Positions 26,357 through 36,110 of a stretch of 64,000 bases of DNA are shown in pieces (positions within the stretch are counted from its first letter, which is position 1; every line of letters starts with the position of its first letter). The position numbers were made by a program, and so were the translations under genes. The notes beneath the pieces were generated by a model. It was not told where the DNA came from, made no database searches, and saw only the letters and a list, made by a program, of their open reading frames with translations. Source of the DNA: Affinundibacterium nitidum (lineage in GTDB: Bacteria; Pseudomonadota; Gammaproteobacteria; Burkholderiales; Burkholderiaceae_D); assembly GCF_014284155.1 (NCBI RefSeq), contig NZ_JACOFZ010000010.1, positions 1 through 64,000 of the forward strand, in the 5' to 3' direction.

Positions 26357-27238
26357 CTATTTCTTCCTTGATATCAAAGACTCCTTGATTTTCAAGAAGC
26401 GATCTTCCAAGCTTGGTAATCCATCATAGCGATCAAATTTCGATCCCATTACTCGGTCGAGCTGATTTAGTCGATCTACTGGTTTTGGGTGAGTCTCCAA
26501 GAATAGCTGCAAGTAGTTGCTGTTCATCGAGGTACTTTGTATGGTTTGTAAGGCTGCAGGTAAACCGAATGGGTCATAGCCAGCTCTAGTTGCCAATACG
26601 ACGCCCATACGATCAGCTTCAAATTCATCGTCCTTTTCCAAGCCCTTCCCATACAGAGCCACGACCCCACTGATCAGTTCAACAGCAAATCTTGTTGTGT
26701 TATTGGCTTTCCCTGAATTTTCGAGAAGTTGACTGCCGAGTCCTTTCGTAAACGATGTAGCGTCGGCTTTTTTGATAGCACTCAAATGGTGCTTGCGAAT
26801 CACGTGAGAAATCTCATGCCCAAGTAACCCGGCTAATTCTGCTTCGCTATTGAGGCTTTGTAGTAGGCCGCGAGTGATCACGATATAACCGCCTGGAGCA
26901 GCAAAAGCATTGGTATTTAAAGAGTCGAGAACGACAAAAGTCCAAGGAAGATCTGGGCGTTCGCTATGACTGCTAACCCAACGGCCAACTTTATTCACGT
27001 AATTCTGTACTTCTTGATTCTCAAGCACAGGGCCAAGGCTCAAAAGGTTGGAAGCGACCTCTTGTCCCAGCGCGATTTCATCAGCCTCAGAAAACTCCTT
27101 TGTAACCTTAACTGCATCTGAGGCAGTCTTGATTGCTTTAGTGAAATCGAGTTTGAACTGAGGGCTAGGCGCCGCGGCCGCTATACTTACCGAAAAAGAA
27201 AATGACAGCGCCAACGCGGATCGAATGAAGGGTTTCAT
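26357..27238 (-). CDS. M48 family metalloprotease, periplasmic
   Basis: The 293-residue protein has a signal peptide (1 to about 22, SFSVSIAAAA-PSP) and the zinc motif LLGHEISHVIRKHH with H141, E142 and H145; the third ligand is in DDEFEADRMG. Together with NAFAAPGGYIVITRGLL this fits the BepA/LoiP-type M48 group that degrades misfolded outer-membrane proteins. It lacks the C-terminal TPR region of BepA. It is last of a four-gene operon and overlaps the SH3 gene by one base. Confidence 0.88.
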   Translation of the reverse strand: MKPFIRSALALSFSFSVSIAAAAPSPQFKLDFTKAIKTASDAVKVTKEFSEADEIALGQEVASNLLSLGPVLENQEVQNYVNKVGRWVSSHSERPDLPWTFVVLDSLNTNAFAAPGGYIVITRGLLQSLNSEAELAGLLGHEISHVIRKHHLSAIKKADATSFTKGLGSQLLENSGKANNTTRFAVELISGVVALYGKGLEKDDEFEADRMGVVLATRAGYDPFGLPAALQTIQSTSMNSNYLQLFLETHPKPVDRLNQLDRVMGSKFDRYDGLPSLEDRFLKIKESLISRKK

Positions 27239-27750
27239 TATCTATCTCCCTCAGCCTTGACATAGGCTTGTTCTTGATCGTTTAAATTTCCTTGATTTGC
27301 GAAAGCTTTCGCATCCGCTTTGCTGACACTGAGCGCCTGCATTTTTTGTAATCTTTCTGAATTCGGGCTGAGGTTCTTAAAGTCATTTTTATCCCAACCT
27401 TTGACTGCAGTGGTCGTCGTACTTCCGCTGTTCGTACCCTTTTGTAAATTGATTCCTGAACCTAATGTTTCCGCAACATTGAAGGATTTGGTGCCTTGAT
27501 CGTCAAAACGCAAGCTCAGCATCTTTACCCAGCCAGAGACATCCTGTGCCTTCACCTCAGTCCAACTCGCTTTACGCGACAACACACTCAGCTTGTCGCT
27601 TTCTTTCAGTGCCTTAAGAGTCTCTGAGTCGCTAAATGGCTTAGCTTTGAGCTCGGTGCTGCGGACTACGGTTGCTTGGCTTTGCGCTGCTGCATTCTGT
27701 AACGTCAACAGACTGCCAGCGATAAGAATGGGGGTTATGAAGTACTTCAT
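27238..27750 (-). CDS. Secreted SH3-domain protein
   Basis: The 170-residue product has a signal peptide (to about residue 22, LQNAAA-QSQ) and a bacterial SH3 domain (about 25-85: TVVRSTELKAKPFSDSETLKALKESDKLSVLSRKASWTEVKAQDVSGWVKMLSL). The rest is polar and Asn/Lys-rich with no known domain. SH3 domains of this type often bind cell-wall peptides. It overlaps the cyclase gene by four bases (ATGA) and the protease gene by one, so all are translationally coupled; an envelope-linked role is inferred. Confidence 0.8.
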   Translation of the reverse strand: MKYFITPILIAGSLLTLQNAAAQSQATVVRSTELKAKPFSDSETLKALKESDKLSVLSRKASWTEVKAQDVSGWVKMLSLRFDDQGTKSFNVAETLGSGINLQKGTNSGSTTTTAVKGWDKNDFKNLSPNSERLQKMQALSVSKADAKAFANQGNLNDQEQAYVKAEGDR

Positions 27751-29588
27751 GTTGGCTTCCTTGGACTAGGGGCAAATAATTCAACTTCTTGTTCACGACC
27801 TTTCACCTTATAGGAGCCAAAGGCTTCAAAGTCAAGCGCGTCGCCGCATAACAACATCGTTTCCTTCGATACTAGGATGCGCGATACACCTTTGGTCATG
27901 CCTTCGATACGGCTGGCCAAATTGACGGTATCGCCTATAGCTGTGAACTCTTTTCGTTCGGATGAGCCGATTGATCCTACAACGGCAGGTCCAGAGTGTA
28001 GGCCAATCCCGACATCGAAATCGGCAGAAAGATCGCCTAGTTCTTGCTTAAATTTCTCCAAGACTTCAGACATTTCTACCGCTGCTTTCACAGCATCGAG
28101 TGCGTGTTGTGGATTATCGAGCGGCGCGCCCCAGAAAGCCATAATGCAATCGCCGATGAATTTGTCGATGGTACCGTTGTAGCGAAAAATAACCTCCACC
28201 TGCAAGGTGAAATAGCGGTTAAGTAGATCAACAATTTGCTCAGGTGTACGACTTTCAGACAAGGTAGTAAAGCCACGAATATCCGAAAAAAGCACGGTGA
28301 TTTCTCGGCTTTCTGCTTTCTCGCCCACGTGCTCCGAACCTTCACGTGCCACCCATTCTTTGACCACGTGCGGATTCACATAGCGACCAAATTCCTTGAT
28401 GGTCGCTTGATAGGAGCGGTGCACAATCCAATATTCCCTTAAGGCTAAAGAGAAATAGTAAACCCACGCAAAAATGATGGGGATCAAGACGTGAACCAAG
28501 ACACCGTAAGGAAGTGCGAGGTAGCTTGCTGTGATCACGACAGGCGTCGCAATCGTCAGTGCCAGTGCGGGGTAAAGCGCATTTACTCGTGATAAGAAAC
28601 AAGCATAAATAGCGGTAATTGCGGCCAATGTCGCTAACATTATTGGCCACGCTGGTGGGGTATATAAAAACTGTTGATTCTTGAGGTTATCAATCGCCAT
28701 TGCCAACATATTAGAGCCCCAATATTGGCTATCGATAGGTGTCACACGTAAATCATGAAGCGAGGACGCGTCAGCACCAATCAAGATAATTTTATTTTTG
28801 AATTCCTGGGAGGAACGTATCGGCTTTTCCCGATCTAAATCTTCATAAACATCAACGAACGACACTATCGTGTAAGGATTTCTCGTCCCGCGCCAGTTCA
28901 ATACCAAGTCCGCTTGTTGCGGCACTTGATAGCCTAAGTCTTGTGCGACTCGTGCGGGGAGTGATGGAACCAACCAACCATCGATGTTGGTATACAGAGA
29001 GTAGCGGCGGCCAACGCCGTCAGCGTCTTCGAGAAAATTGACGGTGCCGACGCGCCATTGTTCCGGTTCAATCGCCATCGGTATGAGGAATGCGCCCTGC
29101 GCAAAATCGTTGGCAGCGGGTGTCTTGATCAAAGCTAAGCGGCTTTGTAGATCACTCAGTTTCCCAACATGCGCCGCTTGATCGATTTTTCGCATGACAA
29201 AAGGAAAAAAAATATTCTTCTTGTCCCTGATTGCATCATTGAAAACTTGGTCGCTTTCCGGCCTGTCTTTATCTCGCTCGTTGAAAGTTAAGTCGAATAC
29301 GATAGCTTTCGGTTGTTGACGCAGGATAGACTCGACTACCTCACCATACACCGAACGTGGCCAAGGCCAACGCCCTACTTTTTCCTCCATTTGAATCAAG
29401 CTACGGTCATCGATATTGAGAATCACAATATCTTTGTCTACCAGCTGTTTTTCCGCATGAAGTTTGACCAACCAGTCTGAAAATTTGCCATCAAGATTGA
29501 GTAGATGGCGAGGCCACAGAATTTCAAAGCCAGCGACGAGGGCGATGAGTAAAGTAAAAACGTGAATAAAACGTAGTGATGATTTCAT
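27747..29588 (-). CDS. CHASE2-domain class III adenylate/guanylate cyclase
   Basis: The 613-residue membrane protein has an N-terminal helix (about 7-25), an extracytoplasmic CHASE2 sensor (about 30-305), three closely spaced membrane helices (about 312-385) and a class III cyclase domain (about 425-605). The two metal-binding aspartates are D436 (FSDIRGFTTLSE) and D480 (FIGDCIMAFWGAP); FTAIGDTVNLASRIEGM completes the active site. It should make cAMP (less likely cGMP) when the unknown external signal binds. It is the second gene of the operon, 15 bp after the HD-GYP gene. Confidence 0.9.
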   Translation of the reverse strand: MKSSLRFIHVFTLLIALVAGFEILWPRHLLNLDGKFSDWLVKLHAEKQLVDKDIVILNIDDRSLIQMEEKVGRWPWPRSVYGEVVESILRQQPKAIVFDLTFNERDKDRPESDQVFNDAIRDKKNIFFPFVMRKIDQAAHVGKLSDLQSRLALIKTPAANDFAQGAFLIPMAIEPEQWRVGTVNFLEDADGVGRRYSLYTNIDGWLVPSLPARVAQDLGYQVPQQADLVLNWRGTRNPYTIVSFVDVYEDLDREKPIRSSQEFKNKIILIGADASSLHDLRVTPIDSQYWGSNMLAMAIDNLKNQQFLYTPPAWPIMLATLAAITAIYACFLSRVNALYPALALTIATPVVITASYLALPYGVLVHVLIPIIFAWVYYFSLALREYWIVHRSYQATIKEFGRYVNPHVVKEWVAREGSEHVGEKAESREITVLFSDIRGFTTLSESRTPEQIVDLLNRYFTLQVEVIFRYNGTIDKFIGDCIMAFWGAPLDNPQHALDAVKAAVEMSEVLEKFKQELGDLSADFDVGIGLHSGPAVVGSIGSSERKEFTAIGDTVNLASRIEGMTKGVSRILVSKETMLLCGDALDFEAFGSYKVKGREQEVELFAPSPRKPT

Positions 29589-29603
29589 CGCTAGTATCGG
29601 TGT

Positions 29604-31226
29604 CTATGTCGCTGCTGAGGTCTGCACATAGCCAGGGATCTTACTTTCATCGACAGCATCAATTTGCGACTCGTCCATGAATTTTTTTGCATACTCCAAA
29701 TACACTTTTTCTTTCACGAACACATGGAAAAGTTCAGGATCAATATGCCCGTTCAAACTAAAATTACCGAGGATATTTAAGGACTCGGTCAGTGATTTAC
29801 CTGTTTTGTAAGGCCTATCTTTTGCAGATAAAGCTTCGAAAATATCAGCGATCGCCATGATGCGAGCTTGCACCGACATTTGTTCTTTAGTTAAACCACG
29901 TGGATAGCCTTTGCCGTCCATACGTTCATGGTGACCGCCTGCGTATTCAGGCACATTACGTAGATGTTTAGGCCAAGGCAGGGCTTCTAACATGCGGATA
30001 GTGACCGAAATATGGTTATTGATGATCTTGCGTTCTTCCCCAGTGAGCGTTCCCGCTTTGATGGTCAGATTTTCGGTTTCTTCGGCATTGAGTAAATGGT
30101 GAGCGCTGCCACGACTATCGATCCAAGTACGTTGCGCAATGCGGCGTACGCGCTCTTGATCATCATCACTCATGCGTTCACCGCCGACATTCGAATGACG
30201 CAAAAAGGCGCGTTCACTGTCGAGTTGAGCAACATCTTGTTCGTAGCGCGTTTTGCGCTCTGCGCTAAAGTCGCCCTCTTTCAAATAGGCGATTTCGAGA
30301 TCGCGCCGCAAAATTTCAAAGCGTGCGTCGATCAAATGGATACGGTCAAAAATCGTTTCGAGCTTGGTCGACTTCTCGATGACATGAACCGGCGTCGTGA
30401 TTTTGCCGCAGTCGTGCAGTAGACCAGCAAGCCAAAGTTCACGGCGATCGCGATCAGTCATTCTGAAAGTTTTTAGTTCACCATCTTGATGGCGATGCGC
30501 TGCTTCTGCCAGCATCATGGTTAATTCAGGCACATGCTGACAATGGCGTCCGGTGTTTGGCGACTTTTCGTCGATACCGATATTGATTAAGTTCACCAAG
30601 GATTCAAACAGGTGCTCCAATTGGAAGATCAGTTCTTGCGTGCTGAGTGCGATGGCGGCTTGCGAGGCGAGTGCCTCGATAAAACCTTGATCGGTCGGGG
30701 AGAACGGTTCAATCGCTTTGGTATCAGGAGAAATTTTATTGATCAGTTGCAGAACGCCGATGAGCTCAGACTCATGGTCCAGCATAGGAACCGTTAATAG
30801 CGACTGGCAATGATAGTTATTTTCTTCATCGAACTTACGCATACCAGAAAAGTTAAACAAAGGCGTTTGATATACGTGCTCAATATTGACGGATTGTTTT
30901 AGGTTCGCGGCAAAAGCAACGACAGCATTGAGGTTTTGATTGCCATGTTCATCGAACAAGGGAATCGAATGCATATTATTGGCTTGCGGATGCGATCCAC
31001 CAAAATGCATTTTCAGCGTATCGTTAATCGCCATATCAAACTTTAGATGCTTCTTATCTTCGCTCAGTCGATACAGCGTGCCACCGTCGGCACCAGTCAA
31101 ACTCTTTGCCGTTTGCAAAATACGCTCTAACAGGGCGTTGATGTCCTTGATGCCATTGAGTTCCACACTGAGCTCGGTCAGATGCTGCAGACGTTGGGCG
31201 ATTTGCTCGTGATTTAGTTCAGACAT
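29604..31226 (-). CDS. GAF-HD-GYP phosphodiesterase
   Basis: A 540-residue soluble protein with a GAF domain (about 20-195, SLTGADGGTLYRLSEDKKHLKFD start) and an HD-GYP domain. H271-D272 lie in GLLHDCGKITTP, and HHERMDGKGYPRGL carries the GYP triad. Compared with compact HD-GYP proteins there is an insertion of about 90 residues between the HD and GYP parts, rich in charged residues. The expected activity is hydrolysis of cyclic-di-GMP to GMP. It heads the operon with the cyclase, SH3 protein and M48 protease, pairing two cyclic-nucleotide activities. Confidence 0.9.
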   Translation of the reverse strand: MSELNHEQIAQRLQHLTELSVELNGIKDINALLERILQTAKSLTGADGGTLYRLSEDKKHLKFDMAINDTLKMHFGGSHPQANNMHSIPLFDEHGNQNLNAVVAFAANLKQSVNIEHVYQTPLFNFSGMRKFDEENNYHCQSLLTVPMLDHESELIGVLQLINKISPDTKAIEPFSPTDQGFIEALASQAAIALSTQELIFQLEHLFESLVNLINIGIDEKSPNTGRHCQHVPELTMMLAEAAHRHQDGELKTFRMTDRDRRELWLAGLLHDCGKITTPVHVIEKSTKLETIFDRIHLIDARFEILRRDLEIAYLKEGDFSAERKTRYEQDVAQLDSERAFLRHSNVGGERMSDDDQERVRRIAQRTWIDSRGSAHHLLNAEETENLTIKAGTLTGEERKIINNHISVTIRMLEALPWPKHLRNVPEYAGGHHERMDGKGYPRGLTKEQMSVQARIMAIADIFEALSAKDRPYKTGKSLTESLNILGNFSLNGHIDPELFHVFVKEKVYLEYAKKFMDESQIDAVDESKIPGYVQTSAAT

Positions 31227-31492
31227 AGTAGTGTGGGGTGTATAGCTAGGACAAAATTAATGTAAGTCTAACTGATATACCTTCCTGCAAAGCCTTGCAG
31301 CTGTCGCAGATACGACAAAATCACAGTATCGATGACTGATCGTGTTGTTTTGGCAACCAAAAGCGGTTTGAGCGAGATCACGTGCTGTCGGCATTGCCTT
31401 GGCGTACAATCGCGTCTTTCTATCTCATATGACGGGATCTTTGCGGTCGGGTTTGACCAATAAGAAGTCCTTGTCCGGCGAGTGATCATACA

Positions 31493-33976
31493 ATGTGTCA
31501 AACATCAGCTAATAGGCAAATCTCAGTGTGCGTAAAGATAGCAATGACAGCAGTAGTTGCTGTCACTTGTTTATTCAGTGCATCAGTTCAAGCAATCGAA
31601 GGTAAATATCAACTTCCGCCTCCTGAGTTGCAGGCTTTAGTCGATGCACCGCGGGGACCCGAATTTAAGTTGGGCCCACAAAACAAGACCGCCTTACTGA
31701 TAAGCCTGCCGAATCTACCGAGTATCGCCGAAGTTTCGCAACCTGAACTGCGTTTAGCGGGTTTGCGTTTAAACCCAAAGATGCGCGCTGCCAGTCGTGT
31801 TAACTTTAGCGACGGCTTGAGCTTATTAGACTTAAGCACTGGCAAAATGCGTAAGGTGCAGGGGCTGCCACCGAAAGTTAAAATTGCCGATACCGTTTGG
31901 TCAGAGGATGAAGATTGGGTTGCCTTCTCTGTATGGGGTAGAAACGGTGTTGAGTTGTGGTTGTTGGATGTCGAAGAGGCACAGGCTAGACGTTTGATCG
32001 CCGAGCGCCTCAATGCGACAACCGGTGCGGGATTTTCTTGGCTTAACGGTTCGGAAGAATTGTTAGTGCGACTCTTGCCGCGTTCACAAAAGGCGATGCC
32101 ATTCAATTTGAGTGTACCCGATGGCCCTGCCACACAAGAATCACGTGGCGGGAAATTAAGTCAAAACCGTACCTATCAAGATTTGTTGAAAACATCGCGC
32201 GACGCTGACATGTTTGATTGGCAATTACAAACGCAGCTAGCGGTGGTCAATGTCAATGGCAGCGTACGTCGTTTCGGTCCTCACATGGTGTTAAGCCGCG
32301 CCCTCGCCTCACCTGACGGCAAATTAGTGCTTACCACACAATTACGCCGTCCGTATTCGTATCAAGTGCCGATCGAGCGTTTCGCACAGTCGATTGAAGT
32401 GTGGACTACGCAAGGTAAAAAAGTTAAAACCATCGCAGAGCAAGCATTACGAGAACGAATTCCAAATGGTGTCGACGCCGTGCAAGCGGGCCCACGCGGT
32501 TTCGCTTGGCGTAATGACGAACCCGCCACTTTGTTTTGGTTGGAAGCGCAAGAGGGGGGCGATCCTGAAGTGCATTCGAAAGTGCACGATGTCATGATGC
32601 AGCAAGCCTCGCCATTTAATGTCGCTCCACAGAAATTGATTGAATTGCCTTGGCGTTTCAGCTCGGTGCAATGGGGTAATGACAACTTGGCGTTGGTCAC
32701 AGAAACCTGGGCAAAGACGCGTGATACTCGAACATGGCGTATTCATCCGGGTGCACCATTGATTAAACCGGAGTTGTTCTTCATTCGTAAAACCGAAGAC
32801 CAATATACGAATCCAGGCGTACCGGTAATGAGTTTGAATCAATTTGGGCGCTCCGTCATTCGCACGACTCCCGATGGCCAGTTCATGTTTTTGACGGGAA
32901 CAGGCGCCAGCCCTGAAGGTGATCGCCCTTTCCTCGACAAATTCCATCTTGCGACTGAAAAAAGTACACGCCTGTGGCGTTCGAAAGCACCATACTATGA
33001 AGAAGTTTTAGGTATTCTTGATGACAATGGCACGCAAATTATTACGAGCCGTGAGTCTTTGGAAGAGCGCCCCAACCTGTTTATCCGGAACTTGACGGCC
33101 GCCGCTTCAGTGCAAGCTACCGCGTTGACCGCGTTTCCTCATCCCACACCGCAAATGCGAGGCGTTCAGAAGAGGACTTTGCGTTATCAACGCGATGATG
33201 GTGTTGAATTGAGTGCGACATTGTATTTACCACCAGGCTACGATCCTAAGCGTGATGGTCCGCGTCCGATGTTGATATGGGCTTACCCTCGAGAGTTTAA
33301 ATCTGCCGAAGCGGCGAGTCAGGTCAGCGGTTCACCTTATCGATTTAATCGTATCAATGTCCAAGGTCCGATGGTGATGCTGGCGCGTGGCTACACCGTC
33401 TTAGACGGCCCCACCATGCCGATTATCGGCGAAGGACGACGCGAGCCCAATGATACCTTTATTGAACAGCTAAAGATGGATGCCGAGGCTGCAGTGGATG
33501 AAGTGGTGAAGCTTGGCGTGGCTGACCGTTCGCGAATTGCCATCGGTGGTCATAGCTACGGCGCTTTTATGGCCGCAAATTTGTTGGCCCACACGAATTT
33601 GTTCCGTGCAGGGATTGCTCGTTCTGGCGCCTATAACAGAACCTTAACGCCGTTTGGCTTTCAATCGGAAGACCGTACCTACTGGCGCGCTAAAGAAACT
33701 TACTTGGATATGTCACCGTTTCATTTTGCCGATGAAATTGATGAGCCTTTACTCCTAATCCATGGGGAAGATGACAATAATCCAGGGACTTTCCCTTTGC
33801 AAAGCGAACGCATGTATCAAGCCCTAGCGGGTTTGGGAACACCCACGCGTTTGGTGATGCTGCCGAACGAAAGTCATATCTATCGAGCACGCGAATCGAT
33901 TTTGCACATGCTGTGGGAACAAGATCAATGGATGAGTCGTTATGTGAAGAACGCTAAACCCGTATCGGGTAAATAA
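31493..33976 (+). CDS. S9 family (prolyl oligopeptidase) peptidase, secreted
   Basis: The 827-residue protein has an N-terminal hydrophobic export signal (about 15-34, ending SVQA-IEG), a beta-propeller region (about 50-560) and a C-terminal alpha/beta hydrolase catalytic domain. The triad is visible: S688 in IGGHSYGAFMAANLLAH, D760/D761 in IHGEDDNNPGTFP and H795 in PNESHIYRARES. The PPGYDP...PMLIWAYPREF phrase is typical of the S9C/glutamyl endopeptidase-like group. It is likely periplasmic and digests short peptides. The 266 bp upstream holds no gene; a TACAAT -10-like hexamer lies there. Confidence 0.9.
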   Translation: MCQTSANRQISVCVKIAMTAVVAVTCLFSASVQAIEGKYQLPPPELQALVDAPRGPEFKLGPQNKTALLISLPNLPSIAEVSQPELRLAGLRLNPKMRAASRVNFSDGLSLLDLSTGKMRKVQGLPPKVKIADTVWSEDEDWVAFSVWGRNGVELWLLDVEEAQARRLIAERLNATTGAGFSWLNGSEELLVRLLPRSQKAMPFNLSVPDGPATQESRGGKLSQNRTYQDLLKTSRDADMFDWQLQTQLAVVNVNGSVRRFGPHMVLSRALASPDGKLVLTTQLRRPYSYQVPIERFAQSIEVWTTQGKKVKTIAEQALRERIPNGVDAVQAGPRGFAWRNDEPATLFWLEAQEGGDPEVHSKVHDVMMQQASPFNVAPQKLIELPWRFSSVQWGNDNLALVTETWAKTRDTRTWRIHPGAPLIKPELFFIRKTEDQYTNPGVPVMSLNQFGRSVIRTTPDGQFMFLTGTGASPEGDRPFLDKFHLATEKSTRLWRSKAPYYEEVLGILDDNGTQIITSRESLEERPNLFIRNLTAAASVQATALTAFPHPTPQMRGVQKRTLRYQRDDGVELSATLYLPPGYDPKRDGPRPMLIWAYPREFKSAEAASQVSGSPYRFNRINVQGPMVMLARGYTVLDGPTMPIIGEGRREPNDTFIEQLKMDAEAAVDEVVKLGVADRSRIAIGGHSYGAFMAANLLAHTNLFRAGIARSGAYNRTLTPFGFQSEDRTYWRAKETYLDMSPFHFADEIDEPLLLIHGEDDNNPGTFPLQSERMYQALAGLGTPTRLVMLPNESHIYRARESILHMLWEQDQWMSRYVKNAKPVSGK

Positions 33977-34132
33977 AGGGTGTCTCAAATTTCTCTATAA
34001 AGTGTTGTAGAAGCGACCAAGCCAAGCAAAACCGATGTTAAATACGCTGATTATGTTGGCACAAGACAATATTTTTACTTTATGATGGTCAGACAGCATT
34101 GTGCTGTTTTGATCCAACTTACCTTCATTCTC

Positions 34133-34612
34133 ATGCTCAGAGCCTATATTCTGGATAATCAAGCGGTCGCTCGTAATTTATTGGCAACCGTATTGACTAA
34201 TGGCGGCCATGAGGTTGTTGGGGATGGAAATAATAGTGCGACCAATATTGCAAGGATGGTTAAGTTACAGCCGCAGATTGTCTGTGTCGATATTGGCGAA
34301 CCTGACCAAGCGGGTTTGGCTTTGCTAGAAAGCTTGCGCACGCAGTTACCGAAAGCATTGATTTTTCTGGTGTCAGCAAAGATTGATGCCGAGACTATAC
34401 AAGCAGCGCAAAGTCGTGGTGTGGTTGGTTTTATCGTTAAACCATTCAACGCTGTTGCTGTGCTGATGTCGATTCGCAATACCATTCTCCGTATCGCCAC
34501 CCAAAGTCGCGCTAAGCAAAAAGCCGTCGAACCTAACGAAGCTGACAGTCTAGCTAGCCCCACTATCTCAGAAGACGCTGTACCAGACGCGAACCCAAGT
34601 CCTTCTGAGTAA
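34133..34612 (+). CDS. Stand-alone receiver-domain protein, atypical acidic pocket
   Basis: From ATG 34133 the product has 159 residues: a receiver domain (MLRAYILDNQAVARNLLATVL to about 120) and an acidic, Ser/Pro-rich tail without a DNA-binding domain. The phospho-acceptor is in IVCVDIGEPDQAG and the Lys in FIVKPFN, but the usual DD pair near the N-terminus is D-N (ILDNQ), which may weaken Mg binding. A longer start at 34082 would add 17 residues with no ribosome-binding site. It lies between the S9 peptidase and a LytS kinase gene, so it may belong to that signalling unit. Confidence 0.75.
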   Translation: MLRAYILDNQAVARNLLATVLTNGGHEVVGDGNNSATNIARMVKLQPQIVCVDIGEPDQAGLALLESLRTQLPKALIFLVSAKIDAETIQAAQSRGVVGFIVKPFNAVAVLMSIRNTILRIATQSRAKQKAVEPNEADSLASPTISEDAVPDANPSPSE

Positions 34613-34731
34613 GTCACTGCGTTTTTATCCCCCGTTTTCCCTGTTTCGTCAGCAATCCCTGAATTTGGTCGCATGCTTCCATCATTGACATGGTTCTTGG
34701 TACAGTGTCGTCATGTTATGAAGGAGTTGCC

Positions 34732-36075
34732 ATGAGTTCTCACACTCACCCAATCGAATCCACGATTTCTGAACAGGCTTTGCCGTCGGAAGTTTCAATC
34801 CAAAGCGATACTTGGCTCAATCGTTATCGCAATTTTCCAGTGTTTTCACGGACGTGGTATCGCCATCGCACCATTGCTTTTGGTGGGACCCTCGGCGCCC
34901 TATTGGTATTGATCGCTATCGTTACTTTCATGACGCAAGATAGCATCGCCGAGTTCTTCCGTTGGACGATTCCTTTCTTTTTATTCGGCACGGGCTTATT
35001 CACGATAGGTCAGGGTATGGCAGTATGGGTGCGCCAAAAAAATTATGGTGAACGCAAAGAAGGAATGTTGATCACGTCTTCGTTGGTCGCGGGCTTGTTG
35101 TTGAGTATGGCAATCGGTGTTGGTGCCCATGGTCTTGCCACCGAATTCATTCGTAGTGACCCAACTACTCAGGTTTCCGAAAAAGCAAATGCTGACGGTA
35201 GTGTTGCTAAAGATGCTGTCAGCTTGAAAGAGGAAGAACGTAAGCGCATTCTTCAAGAGAATGAGAAGATTCTGAAAGCGGCAAGAGCCGAGCGCGATAA
35301 AGCACGCGGGCCTGTATTTAATATGGTGGTTACGATTCTTGCTTGGTTTCCAATGACGATCGCTGGATTTTATTGGGGTAGTTTCTTTGATCTCTTGGTC
35401 TATTTTAGACAGCGCAAACGCCTCGCTGAGGCTCTCCGTAAGCAAGAATTAGAACGCGCTCAAAACGCTCGTCGCGAAGCGGAGTTGAAACTGTCGGTAT
35501 TGGTGGCGCAAGTTGAACCACACTTTCTTTTCAACACCTTAGCTGGTGTACGATCAGCGATATTGACCGAACCACTGCGTGCGACAGCGATCGTCGATCA
35601 TTTAGTGGACTACTTACGTTCGACTATCCCGCAAATGCGTGGAGACGGTGGTACTGAACAAGGGCACTTAGCGAAGCAGTTGGAAACAGCACGTGCCTAT
35701 TTGAGTTTGATGCAGGCTCGTATTCCACGTTTGAGTTTTAGTATTGAATCTGAAGTAAAAGACGCTGTGTTCCCTCCACTGATGTTGATTTCACTGGTAG
35801 AGAATGCAATCAAGCACGGCATAGAACCAAAAATCGGACCTGCAAAGATCACCATTACAGCGCGTTATTTTGATGCTGATGACGAAGAAAAATTGGAAGT
35901 TTGTGTGGCGGATGACGGTGTTGGTTTTGGTGGCACGACTTCGGGTTCTGGCATAGGTTTAGCTAATATTCGAGAACGTTTAGAATCAATGTATGGTGCT
36001 CGCGCTAGTCTGACTTTGAAAGCTAGACCCGAGGGTGGTGTTGCTGCGATTATCGTTTTACCCTTAATGACCTAA
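34732..36075 (+). CDS. LytS-type sensor histidine kinase
   Basis: From ATG 34732 (preceded by AAGGAG) the protein has 447 residues. Four membrane helices are predicted (about 48-68, 78-98, 115-135 and 205-225), with a polar loop of about 60 residues before the last. A coiled coil leads to the kinase core with VEPHFLFNTLAG, VENAIKHGIEPK and DDGVGFG...GIGLANIRERL. It is a paralogue of the kinase at 845-1717 with a different membrane part. The LytTR regulator begins 35 bp downstream and should be its partner. The signal is unknown. Confidence 0.9.
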   Translation: MSSHTHPIESTISEQALPSEVSIQSDTWLNRYRNFPVFSRTWYRHRTIAFGGTLGALLVLIAIVTFMTQDSIAEFFRWTIPFFLFGTGLFTIGQGMAVWVRQKNYGERKEGMLITSSLVAGLLLSMAIGVGAHGLATEFIRSDPTTQVSEKANADGSVAKDAVSLKEEERKRILQENEKILKAARAERDKARGPVFNMVVTILAWFPMTIAGFYWGSFFDLLVYFRQRKRLAEALRKQELERAQNARREAELKLSVLVAQVEPHFLFNTLAGVRSAILTEPLRATAIVDHLVDYLRSTIPQMRGDGGTEQGHLAKQLETARAYLSLMQARIPRLSFSIESEVKDAVFPPLMLISLVENAIKHGIEPKIGPAKITITARYFDADDEEKLEVCVADDGVGFGGTTSGSGIGLANIRERLESMYGARASLTLKARPEGGVAAIIVLPLMT

Positions 36076-36110
36076 GATAATATCAACTATTTCAACGAGA
36101 AAAAATCACT

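Noticed and set aside
31268-31501. 77-codon minus-strand frame in the gap before the S9 peptidase
   Set aside because: Runs into the start of the peptidase gene, is Arg/Thr-rich with no motif, and has no upstream signal.
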